Origin: Patulibacter sp.
GTDB lineage: Bacteria; Actinomycetota; Thermoleophilia; Solirubrobacterales; Solirubrobacteraceae
Assembly (NCBI RefSeq): GCF_030655195.1
Contig: NZ_JAURWA010000040.1
Location: 1 to 39,737 of the forward strand
DNA length: 39,737 bases
Direction: 5' to 3'
Shown here: positions 1 through 6,386 of the stretch, piece by piece
Layout of the letters: every line of letters starts with the position of its first letter
Numbering within the stretch: position 1 is the first letter of the stretch
Translations under genes and position numbers: made by a program
Notes under the pieces: model-generated
Told to the model about the DNA's origin: nothing
Database searches by the model: none
Seen by the model: the letters and a program-made list of their open reading frames with translations, nothing else

Positions 1-444
1 CGCGACGCAGAGCGCGCCGGCCAGCTCGTCCGCGGCCAGCTCCCACGGAGCGCCCGGTGGCCGGGCGGCCACCACCACCGCGGCACCCAGGAGCAGCGCG
101 TTGCGCGCCACGGCCCGGCCGGCCGGTGCGTCGCCCGACCCGCCGAAGCACGAGCACGACGCCGCGGCCTCCGGCGCCCGGCGGGCCGCGACGCGCAGGG
201 CCACGGTGAACGTCGCGAGCACCGCCCCGGCGAGGACGGCCACCGGACGCGTCGCGGCGCCCGAGAGGAGGACGAGACCGAGCGCGAGCTCGACGAGCGC
301 CAGGCCACGGGTCAGCGCGAAGGCGGGGACGGCGGGCGAGACGGCCTGGCGCAGGAGCACGACCATCCCGGCGGGGTCCCGCAGCTTGGCCGTCCCGGAG
401 GCGAGGAAGACGCCGGCGAGCAGCAGCATCAGGGCCGCGGGCAT
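1..444 (-). CDS. MauE/DoxX-like integral membrane protein (3' end cut by window)
   Basis: The 148 visible codons encode about four hydrophobic helices, beginning MPAALMLLLAG. A Cys-Ser-Cys-Phe-Gly motif lies at residues 97-101, before the last visible helix. Small four-helix proteins with a CxCFG motif belong to the MauE/DoxX group, which is thought to supply or relay reductant for periplasmic disulfide chemistry. The family call rests on this motif and topology only. The start was chosen at ATG 444 because a TATCGT hexamer (positions 451-456, reverse strand) ends 6 nt upstream and there is no Shine-Dalgarno sequence, the leaderless pattern seen across this window. The reading frame stays open to base 1, so the C-terminus is missing. 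It is divergent from the glycosyltransferase at 559, with 114 bp between them. The true substrate or partner cannot be judged. Confidence 0.75.
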   Translation of the reverse strand, partial: MPAALMLLLAGVFLASGTAKLRDPAGMVVLLRQAVSPAVPAFALTRGLALVELALGLVLLSGAATRPVAVLAGAVLATFTVALRVAARRAPEAAASCSCFGGSGDAPAGRAVARNALLLGAAVVVAARPPGAPWELAADELAGALCVA

Positions 445-558
445 GCGCCGACGATAGCGGCCGTCCGGCCGGAGCCCGGTGGTCGGGGCGGCCCCGCCCC
501 GCGCCCGCCCCCGGTGGGCCGCGCGTGCGGTGCACCCCCGCGGCTACAGTCCCCGACG
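445..558. promoter_or_regulatory. Divergent leaderless promoter region
   Basis: Leftward -10 TATCGT at 451-456 (reverse strand) is 6 nt from ATG 444. Rightward -10 TACAGT at 545-550 is 8 nt from ATG 559. No Shine-Dalgarno sequence precedes either start. Promoter identity is inferred from position and motif. Confidence 0.5.
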
Positions 559-2634
559 ATGTCGTCGCCCGGTGATCGCTCCGGCCCCTCGTCCCCCGAG
601 GAGCCGCCGACGCCCCCGACGGACGCCGACGCGGCGCCCGTCGCCGAGGGCCCGGACCGCCCCCCGAGCCGGTCAGGGCGCCTGTCCGCGCCCGCGCGCC
701 CCTGGCTGATCGCCCTGGCGTTCGTCGTCCTCGGCGGCCTGGTCCTGCGCCTCTGGGGCATCCGCTGGGGCCTGCCGTACGCCTACAACCTCGACGAGCG
801 CTCGCACTTCGTCCCGCGGGCCGTCGCGTACTTCCGCGAGTCCTCGCTGGACCCCGACTACCAGCTCAACCCCTCCGGGCTGACGCAGTGGATCGCCGCG
901 GCGCTCTGGATCTTCAAGGGCGGCAGCGACGGCGTCGTCCGGGCGTGGAACACGGACCCCGGCGCGATCTGGACGATCGCCCGCGTCTCCTCCGCGGTGC
1001 TGTCGACCGCCGCGATCGCGCTGATGTACGCCGCGGGCTCCCGGCTCTTCGACCGGCGCGTCGGCCTGCTCTCCGCGGCGATCCTCGCCTTCGCCTTCCT
1101 GCCGGCGCACTACGGCCACCTCGCCCTGAACGACGGCCCGTCGCTGGCCGCCACGGCGCTCGCGCTGTTCGCGATCGCGGGGATCGTCCGGTACGGCCGG
1201 CGGCGCGACTACGTGCTCGCCGGCGCGGCGATCGGGCTGGGCTTCGGCGTGAAGTACAACACCGCCTTCATCGGGCTCCCGCTGCTGACCGCGGCCGCGA
1301 TCCACGCGCTCGGCGTGCGGATCGGCGACCTGCGCCCCGGCGCCCGCGGCGCGTACGCCCCGGCCGAGCCGAAGGCCGTCCGCCGGGCCGCCTCCGGTGC
1401 GGCCGGCGGTGCGACCCGGGCGGACGCCACGGCGACGACCGCTGCGGACACCGACGCCCGCGACGCCGCCGCGGGCGACGGTGCGCCCGGGACGGGCCAC
1501 CGGGCGACCGGCCGCCTCCCCCACTGGCGCCCCGCCGTCGTCGGCCTCGTCCTCGCGGGCGTGGTCGGCGTCGTCTGCTTCTTCCTGATGGACCCCTACG
1601 CCGTGCTGCGGCCCGGGTTCTTCCGCTCCGAGGTCGAGCACCTCTCGGACTACACGAAGGGCGGTCTGCTGCTGGGCGAGACGCAGCGCTCCGGCTACCG
1701 CTACTACGCGTGGTCGCTGACCTGGGGCTTCGGCGTCGCGCCGCTGCTCCTGTGCGTCGTCGGCGGGGTCCGCACGCTGCTGCGCGACCGCTGGCAGTTC
1801 CTGCTGCTGGTGCCCGCGCCGCTGATCTTCCTGCTCTACGTCGGCTCGCAGGGCCGGTACTTCGCCCGCTACGGCATGCCGATCTACCCGGTGCTGGCGA
1901 TCCTCGCCGCCGCCGGCGCCGTCTGGCTCGGCGCGCTCGTGCTCGACCGCCTGCGGGCCTCGGGGCGGCTGCGCACCGCGCTGGCCGGCGTCGCGGTGCT
2001 GGCCGTCCTGGCCCAGGGCCTCGTCCTCGTGGTCCACAACGACGTCGTCCTCACGCGCGAGGACACGCGGTCCCAGGCGCGCGACTGGATGGTGGAGAAC
2101 ATCCCCGCCCGCACGACGATCGTGGTCGAGCCGATGGTCCCGCGCGAGTGGTACGCCGACGGTGCCGTGGTCAAGGACGGCTCCCGCGCCGGGTACCGCT
2201 GGGAGCGCCTGACGCGCACCGGCGCGGACAAGCGGGCGCTGATCCGGAAGTACCCGAGGCTCGAGAGCAGGATCAAGCGCTCGGCCGACTTCGCCAACTA
2301 CGGCTTCACGGTCTTCCCGGGGATGCTCGACTTCTACCGCGAGAAGGGTGCCTGCTGGATCGTCTCCGGGTCGCTGCAGACCGGGCGCGTGTTCAACAAC
2401 CCGGGGCGCGTCCCCGACGCGATCCGGTACTACCGCGCCCTCGAGCGCCAGTCGGACCTGGCCTTCGAGTCCCGGCCGTTCGACGGTCCGGGCTCGAAGC
2501 ACTACTTCCAGTACGACATGGCCTTCAACTTCGGTCAGCTGCGCTACGAGCGCCCGGGCCCGTCGATCCGCGTCTACCGGCTGAAGGACTGCACCCCGAA
2601 GGTCGTCCCGGTGCAGCGCGACCGCACGCGCTGA
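559..2634 (+). CDS. GT39-type membrane glycosyltransferase (ArnT/PMT-like)
   Basis: A 691-residue multi-pass membrane protein of the GT-C fold. These enzymes move a sugar from a polyprenyl-phosphate donor to an acceptor on the outer face of the membrane. A Pro/Asp-rich cytoplasmic tail (residues 1-45) leads into the first helix (about 48-66). The first extracytoplasmic loop carries an Asp-Glu pair (D79-E80 in the context NLDERSHF), the place and style of the GT39 catalytic acidic motif. An Ala/Arg/Thr-rich, low-complexity loop (about 255-325) is inserted between helices. A soluble C-terminal region (about 500-691) follows the last helix. The start was set at ATG 559, 8 nt after TACAGT, rather than the in-frame ATG 514. 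The neighbouring UbiA-type and CDP-alcohol transferases suggest a job in lipid-linked envelope glycan assembly. Donor and acceptor are unknown. Confidence 0.82.
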   Translation: MSSPGDRSGPSSPEEPPTPPTDADAAPVAEGPDRPPSRSGRLSAPARPWLIALAFVVLGGLVLRLWGIRWGLPYAYNLDERSHFVPRAVAYFRESSLDPDYQLNPSGLTQWIAAALWIFKGGSDGVVRAWNTDPGAIWTIARVSSAVLSTAAIALMYAAGSRLFDRRVGLLSAAILAFAFLPAHYGHLALNDGPSLAATALALFAIAGIVRYGRRRDYVLAGAAIGLGFGVKYNTAFIGLPLLTAAAIHALGVRIGDLRPGARGAYAPAEPKAVRRAASGAAGGATRADATATTAADTDARDAAAGDGAPGTGHRATGRLPHWRPAVVGLVLAGVVGVVCFFLMDPYAVLRPGFFRSEVEHLSDYTKGGLLLGETQRSGYRYYAWSLTWGFGVAPLLLCVVGGVRTLLRDRWQFLLLVPAPLIFLLYVGSQGRYFARYGMPIYPVLAILAAAGAVWLGALVLDRLRASGRLRTALAGVAVLAVLAQGLVLVVHNDVVLTREDTRSQARDWMVENIPARTTIVVEPMVPREWYADGAVVKDGSRAGYRWERLTRTGADKRALIRKYPRLESRIKRSADFANYGFTVFPGMLDFYREKGACWIVSGSLQTGRVFNNPGRVPDAIRYYRALERQSDLAFESRPFDGPGSKHYFQYDMAFNFGQLRYERPGPSIRVYRLKDCTPKVVPVQRDRTR

Positions 2635-2656
2635 CCCGGAACGGCCGGGTGGTCGC

Positions 2657-2776
2657 GGCGGCCCGGTGACGCAGGTCGGTGCCGCGGGGCGGCACGTCGC
2701 TGCGTCGGTGGTGGACGGCGGCCCGGTGACGCAGGCTCGTGCCGTCCGGCGGCACCTTCCTGCGTCGGTCGCGCGT
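2657..2776. repeat. Two tandem 60-bp units, each a nested hairpin
   Basis: Two copies with an exact 60-bp period lie just after the glycosyltransferase stop. Each has an outer arm pair GACGCAG/CTGCGTC (2668-2674 with 2700-2706; 2728-2734 with 2760-2766) and an inner pair GTGCCG/CGGCAC (2679-2684 with 2690-2695; 2739-2744 with 2750-2755). Bases between the arms differ more than the arms do, which suggests selection for the fold. They sit between convergent genes (stops at 2634 and 2841) and could act as a two-way terminator or mRNA stabiliser. Confidence 0.65.
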
Positions 2777-2840
2777 GCGGGCGGCGCCGCGCCGCCCGCC
2801 CATCGACCGCCGCGAGCCCCTCAGAGCCGCCGCAACCCCC

Positions 2841-3833
2841 TCAGAGGTAGACGGACCCGAGGAACAGCGCGACCCAGGCGATGCCGATGACCCGCAGGCC
2901 CGGGTCGCGGATCACGAGCTCCTCCGGCGCGCCGCCCTTGCCCTGGTCGACCAGGAGCGCGTAGCGCATGATCCCCATCACGAACGGCACGATCGACAGG
3001 CCCCACCAGGGGATGTCGCTGGTGCGCGGGTGCTCGAACGCCCACAGGCAGTAGGTCAGGATCGTCACCGACGCGGCCATCGTGACGACGAAGCGCAGGT
3101 ACTCGACGGTGTACTGGGTGAGCGCCTTGCGGGTGGCCCCGCCCTCGCCGACGTGCAGCAGCTCGCCGTGCCGCTTGCCGGCGACCATGAACAGCGACCC
3201 GAAGCACGTGACGGCGAGGAACCACTGCGACAGCGCGATGTCGACGGCCACGCCGCCCGAGATCGCCCGCACCGCGAAGCCCGTCGCCACGACGACGATG
3301 TCGAGGATCGCCGTGTGCTTCAGGCGGAAGGTGTAGGCGATCGTCAACGCCTTGTAGGCGGTCAGGAGCAGGCCCAGCTGCCAGGAGATCGCGTAGGCGA
3401 GACCCAGGCCGAGGACCAGAAGCCCGACGACCGCGACCAGGGCGATCGGCACCGGGACGACGCCCGAGGCGATCGGCCGCTGACGCTTGGTCGGATGGGC
3501 GCGGTCCGCCTCGACGTCGCCGACGTCGTTGAGGATGTAGGTCGCGCTCGAGACGAGGCAGAACGCGACGAAGCAGAGCAGCGCCTTGAGGATGACGTCG
3601 GCGTCGCCGAGCCCCGCGCCGGCGGCCGGTGCCGCGAAGACCAGGACGTTCTTGACGTACTGCTTCGGCCGGCCGGTGCGGACGAGACCCCGCGCGATCG
3701 AGCCGACCGTCCGGGGCTCGGGCGGCGGGACGGTCTCGGGGATCGCGAGCGACGGCCCGGGATCGGCGGCGGGGTCGGGCTCGCCCGACGGCGGGGGCAC
3801 GTCGGTCAGGGACCCTGGGAGTTCGCCGGACAC
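2841..3833 (-). CDS. ubiA: UbiA-family decaprenyl-phosphate phosphoribosyltransferase (DPPR synthase-like)
   Basis: A 330-residue integral membrane prenyltransferase. The closest family I recognise is the mycobacterial UbiA/Rv3806c type, which joins phosphoribosyl pyrophosphate to decaprenyl phosphate, the first step toward lipid-linked ribose/arabinose donors. A Pro/Glu-rich tail of about 45 residues precedes the fold. The first Asp-rich motif is N102-D-V-G-D-V-E-A-D110 followed by the basic stretch RAHPTKRQRP. The second is YTFRLKHTAILD (about 167-178), and the LKH...LD context is typical of DPPR synthases rather than quinone prenyltransferases. Start GTG 3833 lies 7 nt after a CAGACT hexamer (reverse strand 3841-3846), with no Shine-Dalgarno sequence. 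It is divergent from the phosphatidyltransferase at 3952. No epimerase (DprE1/E2) gene is in the window, so the final sugar product is open. Confidence 0.85.
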   Translation of the reverse strand: MSGELPGSLTDVPPPSGEPDPAADPGPSLAIPETVPPPEPRTVGSIARGLVRTGRPKQYVKNVLVFAAPAAGAGLGDADVILKALLCFVAFCLVSSATYILNDVGDVEADRAHPTKRQRPIASGVVPVPIALVAVVGLLVLGLGLAYAISWQLGLLLTAYKALTIAYTFRLKHTAILDIVVVATGFAVRAISGGVAVDIALSQWFLAVTCFGSLFMVAGKRHGELLHVGEGGATRKALTQYTVEYLRFVVTMAASVTILTYCLWAFEHPRTSDIPWWGLSIVPFVMGIMRYALLVDQGKGGAPEELVIRDPGLRVIGIAWVALFLGSVYL

Positions 3834-3951
3834 GCGCCCCAGTCTGCCGGATCGGGGTGCGGGCCACCACGCGGTGGCGCGGCGGCGATGGCCCGGGACG
3901 CGAGACCGGCGCGCGGACCGCCCGCCGCAGGCCGTACGCTCTGCGCGGCCC
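3834..3951. promoter_or_regulatory. Divergent promoter region, ubiA-like / CDP-alcohol transferase
   Basis: Leftward -10-like CAGACT occupies 3841-3846 (reverse strand), 7 nt from GTG 3833. Rightward TACGCT is at 3935-3940, 11 nt from ATG 3952, which would give a leader of only a few nucleotides. The shared 118 bp suggests coordinate expression of two membrane lipid enzymes. This is inferred from spacing. Confidence 0.4.
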
Positions 3952-4560
3952 ATGAGCACCCCCGCGGAGACCCCGACCCCCGAGCGCACCAAGTTCCAGC
4001 AGTGGCTCGTCGACCTGCCGCTGACGCCGAACCAGATCTCGTTCGCCGGGCTGATCGGCAACCTCGTCGCCGCGGTGCTCGTCTGGCAGGAGCACTTCGT
4101 CCTCGGCGGCGTCGCGTTCATCCTCGGCTCCGTGATGGACACCCTCGACGGCCGCTACTCGCGGATGTCGGGCAAGGGCACGACCTTCGGCGCCTTCCTC
4201 GACTCGACGCTGGACCGCATCGAGGAGGGCATCGTCCTCACCGCCGTGGTGATGGTCTACGCCAAGAACGGCGACGACATCAACGCCGGCATCGCCGCCC
4301 TGGCGGCCGTCTCGTCGCTCCTGGTCTCCTACACCCGCGCCCGCGCCGAGGGCCTCGGACTCGACGGCAAGGCGGGCTTCGGCTCGCGCGCGGTCCGCGT
4401 GGTCATCCTCGCCATCGGCCTCGTCCTCGCCGAGGGCGAGCTGGTCGACGGGCTGAACCTGCTCGACGTGTCGATCTGGGTCCTCGCCGCCCTGGGCGTC
4501 TTCACGACGCTCCAGCGGATGCTGCACGTGCGCGCGCAGCTGAACGCCCCGCGCGACTGA
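3952..4560 (+). CDS. CDP-alcohol phosphatidyltransferase, likely phosphatidylinositol-phosphate synthase type
   Basis: A 202-residue membrane enzyme that transfers a phosphatidyl group from CDP-diacylglycerol to an alcohol. The family signature D(x2)DG(x2)AR(x8)G(x3)D(x3)D is present and exactly spaced as D63, D66, G67, R71, G80, D84 and D88; the usual Ala before Arg is Ser70. About five to six hydrophobic helices follow. The next gene to the right is inositol-3-phosphate synthase, so inositol-1-phosphate is the most likely acceptor (PIP synthase, the actinobacterial route). Phosphatidylglycerol-phosphate synthesis cannot be excluded from sequence alone. Start ATG 3952 is 11 nt from TACGCT, and no clear Shine-Dalgarno sequence is seen. 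It ends 481 bp before ino1, so the two genes probably do not share one simple promoter. Confidence 0.85.
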   Translation: MSTPAETPTPERTKFQQWLVDLPLTPNQISFAGLIGNLVAAVLVWQEHFVLGGVAFILGSVMDTLDGRYSRMSGKGTTFGAFLDSTLDRIEEGIVLTAVVMVYAKNGDDINAGIAALAAVSSLLVSYTRARAEGLGLDGKAGFGSRAVRVVILAIGLVLAEGELVDGLNLLDVSIWVLAALGVFTTLQRMLHVRAQLNAPRD

Positions 4561-4589
4561 CCGCCCGGACGGGCCGATCGGCCCGCGCC

Positions 4590-4781
4590 GCTGACCGCGG
4601 GTCAACATCAGCGAAGATTTATGTTCCGGACCGCTCGTTGACCGCCGGTCGGCAAGGGAGCGGCCGCCGCGCGATCACGACGCCCGCGAGTCCCCAGTCG
4701 CCACCGGGGTTTCCGTGCTGACCGTCGGTCGGCAGCGACGCGCGGGGCGCAGGCCCGTCCCGCTGACCGCCGGTCGGCAAG
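4590..4781. repeat. Four dispersed copies of a TGACCGNCGGTCGGCA motif
   Basis: Copies start near 4590 (GCTGACCGCGGGTCAACA), 4638 (TTGACCGCCGGTCGGCAAG), 4717 (GCTGACCGTCGGTCGGCAGC) and 4762 (GCTGACCGCCGGTCGGCAAG). Each contains a short inverted repeat GACCG-N-CGGTC, except the first, which is TGACC-N3-GGTCA. All are in the same orientation, with unequal spacing (48, 79 and 45 bp). They may be binding sites for one regulator acting on ino1 or the phosphatidyltransferase mRNA, or remnants of a small repetitive element. Confidence 0.6.
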
Positions 4782-4849
4782 AGCCCCCGACGGGCGCCAC
4801 GCGCGACCCCACGACCGCTCCGGACCTGCAACCATCGAGGCACAGCCCT

Positions 4850-4873
4850 GGTGCGTCACCCGTGTGACGCACC
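4850..4873. promoter_or_regulatory. Perfect 10-bp inverted repeat, operator candidate
   Basis: GGTGCGTCAC (4850-4859) and GTGACGCACC (4864-4873) are separated by only 4 nt. It lies about 170 bp upstream of the ino1 start. Operator or hairpin function is inferred from the symmetry. Confidence 0.45.
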
Positions 4874-5041
4874 CGCGGGGCGGGCCGGACGCACCCCTCG
4901 GGGTTGTAACCGGCCCCCGCCGCTGGGGTTCATGGCTCTGGACCTCCCGCCGGCGGGATGGCCGACCAGCCCGCGGAGCGCGACGCTCCAGGGCACCGAG
5001 CCCCATCAGCCGCCGGCCCTCAACGAGAACCTAGGACCACC

Positions 5042-6226
5042 GTGAGCACGAGCACCACCAACGGGACCGCCTTGTCCAACGACACCGAGCGCTACCAGCG
5101 CGACAAGGTGCGCGTCGCGATCATCGGCGTCGGCAACTGCGCCAACTCGTTCATCCAGGGCGTCGAGTTCTACAAGAACGCCGACGCCACGCAGAACGTT
5201 CCGGGCCTGATGCACGTCGACCTGGGCGGCTACCACGTCAACGACATCGAGTTCACCGCCGCGTTCGACATCAACGAGACGAAGGTCGGCAAGGACCTCT
5301 CCGAGGCCATGTGGGCCTACCCGAACGACACGATCAAGTTCGCGGACGTCCCGAAGACCGGCGTCACCGTCCACCGCGGCATGACGCACGACGGCCTGGG
5401 CAAGTACCTGAAGCAGAAGATCACGAAGGCCGAGGGCGAGACGGCCGACATCGTCAAGATCCTCAAAGACACGAAGACGGACGTCGTCGTCTCCTACCTG
5501 CCGGTCGGGTCCGAGCAGGCGACCAAGTGGTACGTCGAGCAGGTCCTCGAGGCCGGGTGCGGCTTCGTCAACTGCATCCCCGTCTTCATCGCCCGCGAGG
5601 ACTACTGGGACAAGCGCTTCGAGGAGAAGGGCCTCCCGATCATCGGCGACGACATCAAGTCGCAGGTCGGCGCCACGATCGTCCACCGCTCGCTCGCCCG
5701 CCTCTTCCACGAGCGCGGCGTCGTGCTGCAGAACACCTCGCAGCTGAACGTCGGCGGCAACATGGACTTCTTCAACATGCTCGAGCGCGAGCGCCTCGAG
5801 TCCAAGAAGATCTCGAAGACCAACGCCGTGACCTCGGTCGCCGGCGTCGAGATGAAGCCCGAGAACGTGCACGTCGGCCCGTCGGACTACGTGCCGTGGC
5901 TGACGGACCGCAAGTGGGCGCACATCCGCCTCGAGGGCAAGGCCTTCGGCGAGGTGCCGCTGACGGTCGAGCTCAAGCTCGAGGTCTGGGACTCGCCGAA
6001 CTCCGCCGGCGTGATCATCGACGCCGCCCGCCTCGTGAAGCTCGCGCTGAACAACGGCATCTCCGGTCAGCTCGACGGCCCGTCCTCGTACCTCATGAAG
6101 TCGCCGCACAACCAGCGGCCCGACGACATCGCGCGCCTGGACACCGACGCGTTCATCGAGGAGAACAAGGGCAAGGACGCGGGCGTCGCGCAGGCCGCCA
6201 AGGCCGCCGCCGCGCCGAGCAACTAG
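5042..6226 (+). CDS. ino1: Inositol-3-phosphate synthase
   Basis: A 394-residue cytosolic NAD-dependent enzyme that converts glucose 6-phosphate to 1L-myo-inositol 3-phosphate, the precursor of phosphatidylinositol and mycothiol-type molecules. A hydrophilic N-terminus leads into the Rossmann motif [13 protein letters not shown] (about 25-37). Family hallmarks follow: [26 protein letters not shown] and the C-terminal WDSPNSAG. The length is normal for the prokaryotic (archaeal/actinobacterial) form. GTG 5042 was chosen because AGGA lies about 7-8 nt upstream (CTAGGACCACC), unlike most genes here, which look leaderless. An upstream in-frame ATG at 4958 would add a poorly conserved-looking extension. 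The neighbouring CDP-alcohol transferase is the likely user of the product. Lysine-, asparagine- and isoleucine-rich composition, compared with its neighbours, is consistent with high expression. Confidence 0.95.
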   Translation: MSTSTTNGTALSNDTERYQRDKVRVAIIGVGNCANSFIQGVEFYKNADATQNVPGLMHVDLGGYHVNDIEFTAAFDINETKVGKDLSEAMWAYPNDTIKFADVPKTGVTVHRGMTHDGLGKYLKQKITKAEGETADIVKILKDTKTDVVVSYLPVGSEQATKWYVEQVLEAGCGFVNCIPVFIAREDYWDKRFEEKGLPIIGDDIKSQVGATIVHRSLARLFHERGVVLQNTSQLNVGGNMDFFNMLERERLESKKISKTNAVTSVAGVEMKPENVHVGPSDYVPWLTDRKWAHIRLEGKAFGEVPLTVELKLEVWDSPNSAGVIIDAARLVKLALNNGISGQLDGPSSYLMKSPHNQRPDDIARLDTDAFIEENKGKDAGVAQAAKAAAAPSN

Positions 6227-6289
6227 CTCCCTCGGCGGGCCCCGGCCACGGGACCCGCCCGTCCGGCTCCGCGCCGGGCACCGCAGGAA

Positions 6290-6327
6290 CGACGAAGGCC
6301 CCGGAGCGCGCTCCGGGGCCTTCGTCG
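6290..6327. terminator. 19-bp perfect inverted repeat between convergent genes
   Basis: Arms 6290-6308 and 6309-6327 are perfectly complementary across 19 bp (core GGCCCCGGAGCG/CGCTCCGGGGCC). They lie between the ino1 stop (6226) and the stop of the leftward secreted-protein gene (6387). There is no long T tract. The likely role is a bidirectional terminator. Confidence 0.75.
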
Positions 6328-6386
6328 TCCTCGGGGCCGCGCGACAGCGGCCCGCCCGTGGGGTCCGCCCCACGGGGCGGGGCGGC

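Larger units (their letters stand above)
4561..5041 (+). promoter_or_regulatory. Long non-coding upstream region of ino1
   Basis: This 481-bp stretch contains no convincing gene. It holds four copies of a TGACCGNCGGTC-type motif (4590-4781), a perfect 10-bp inverted repeat (4850-4873), and GGGCCGG/CCGGCCC arms that flank a G-rich and T-containing segment near 4882-4916. A small A+T-rich island (about 4608-4627) contains TATGTT at 4620-4625, which could be a -10. The ino1 Shine-Dalgarno sequence (AGGA) lies at the right edge. I could not fix the ino1 promoter with confidence. Confidence 0.45.

Noticed and set aside
673..2502. 609-codon open frame on the minus strand across the GT39 gene
   Set aside because: It is antisense to a well-supported membrane enzyme, and its Arg/Asp/Val/Gly-dominated protein is the expected shadow of GC-rich coding DNA.
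2739..4721. 660-codon plus-strand frame over the ubiA and phosphatidyltransferase genes
   Set aside because: Its composition is typical of a shadow frame, and it crosses the recognised genes on both strands plus repeats.
4590..4781. Possible CRISPR array from the repeated TGACCGNCGGTC motif
   Set aside because: Spacing is irregular, repeats are short and imperfect, and no cas genes are present.
4958..5041. N-terminal extension of ino1 from ATG 4958
   Set aside because: The extension looks non-conserved, and an AGGA Shine-Dalgarno sequence correctly spaced for GTG 5042 supports the shorter form.
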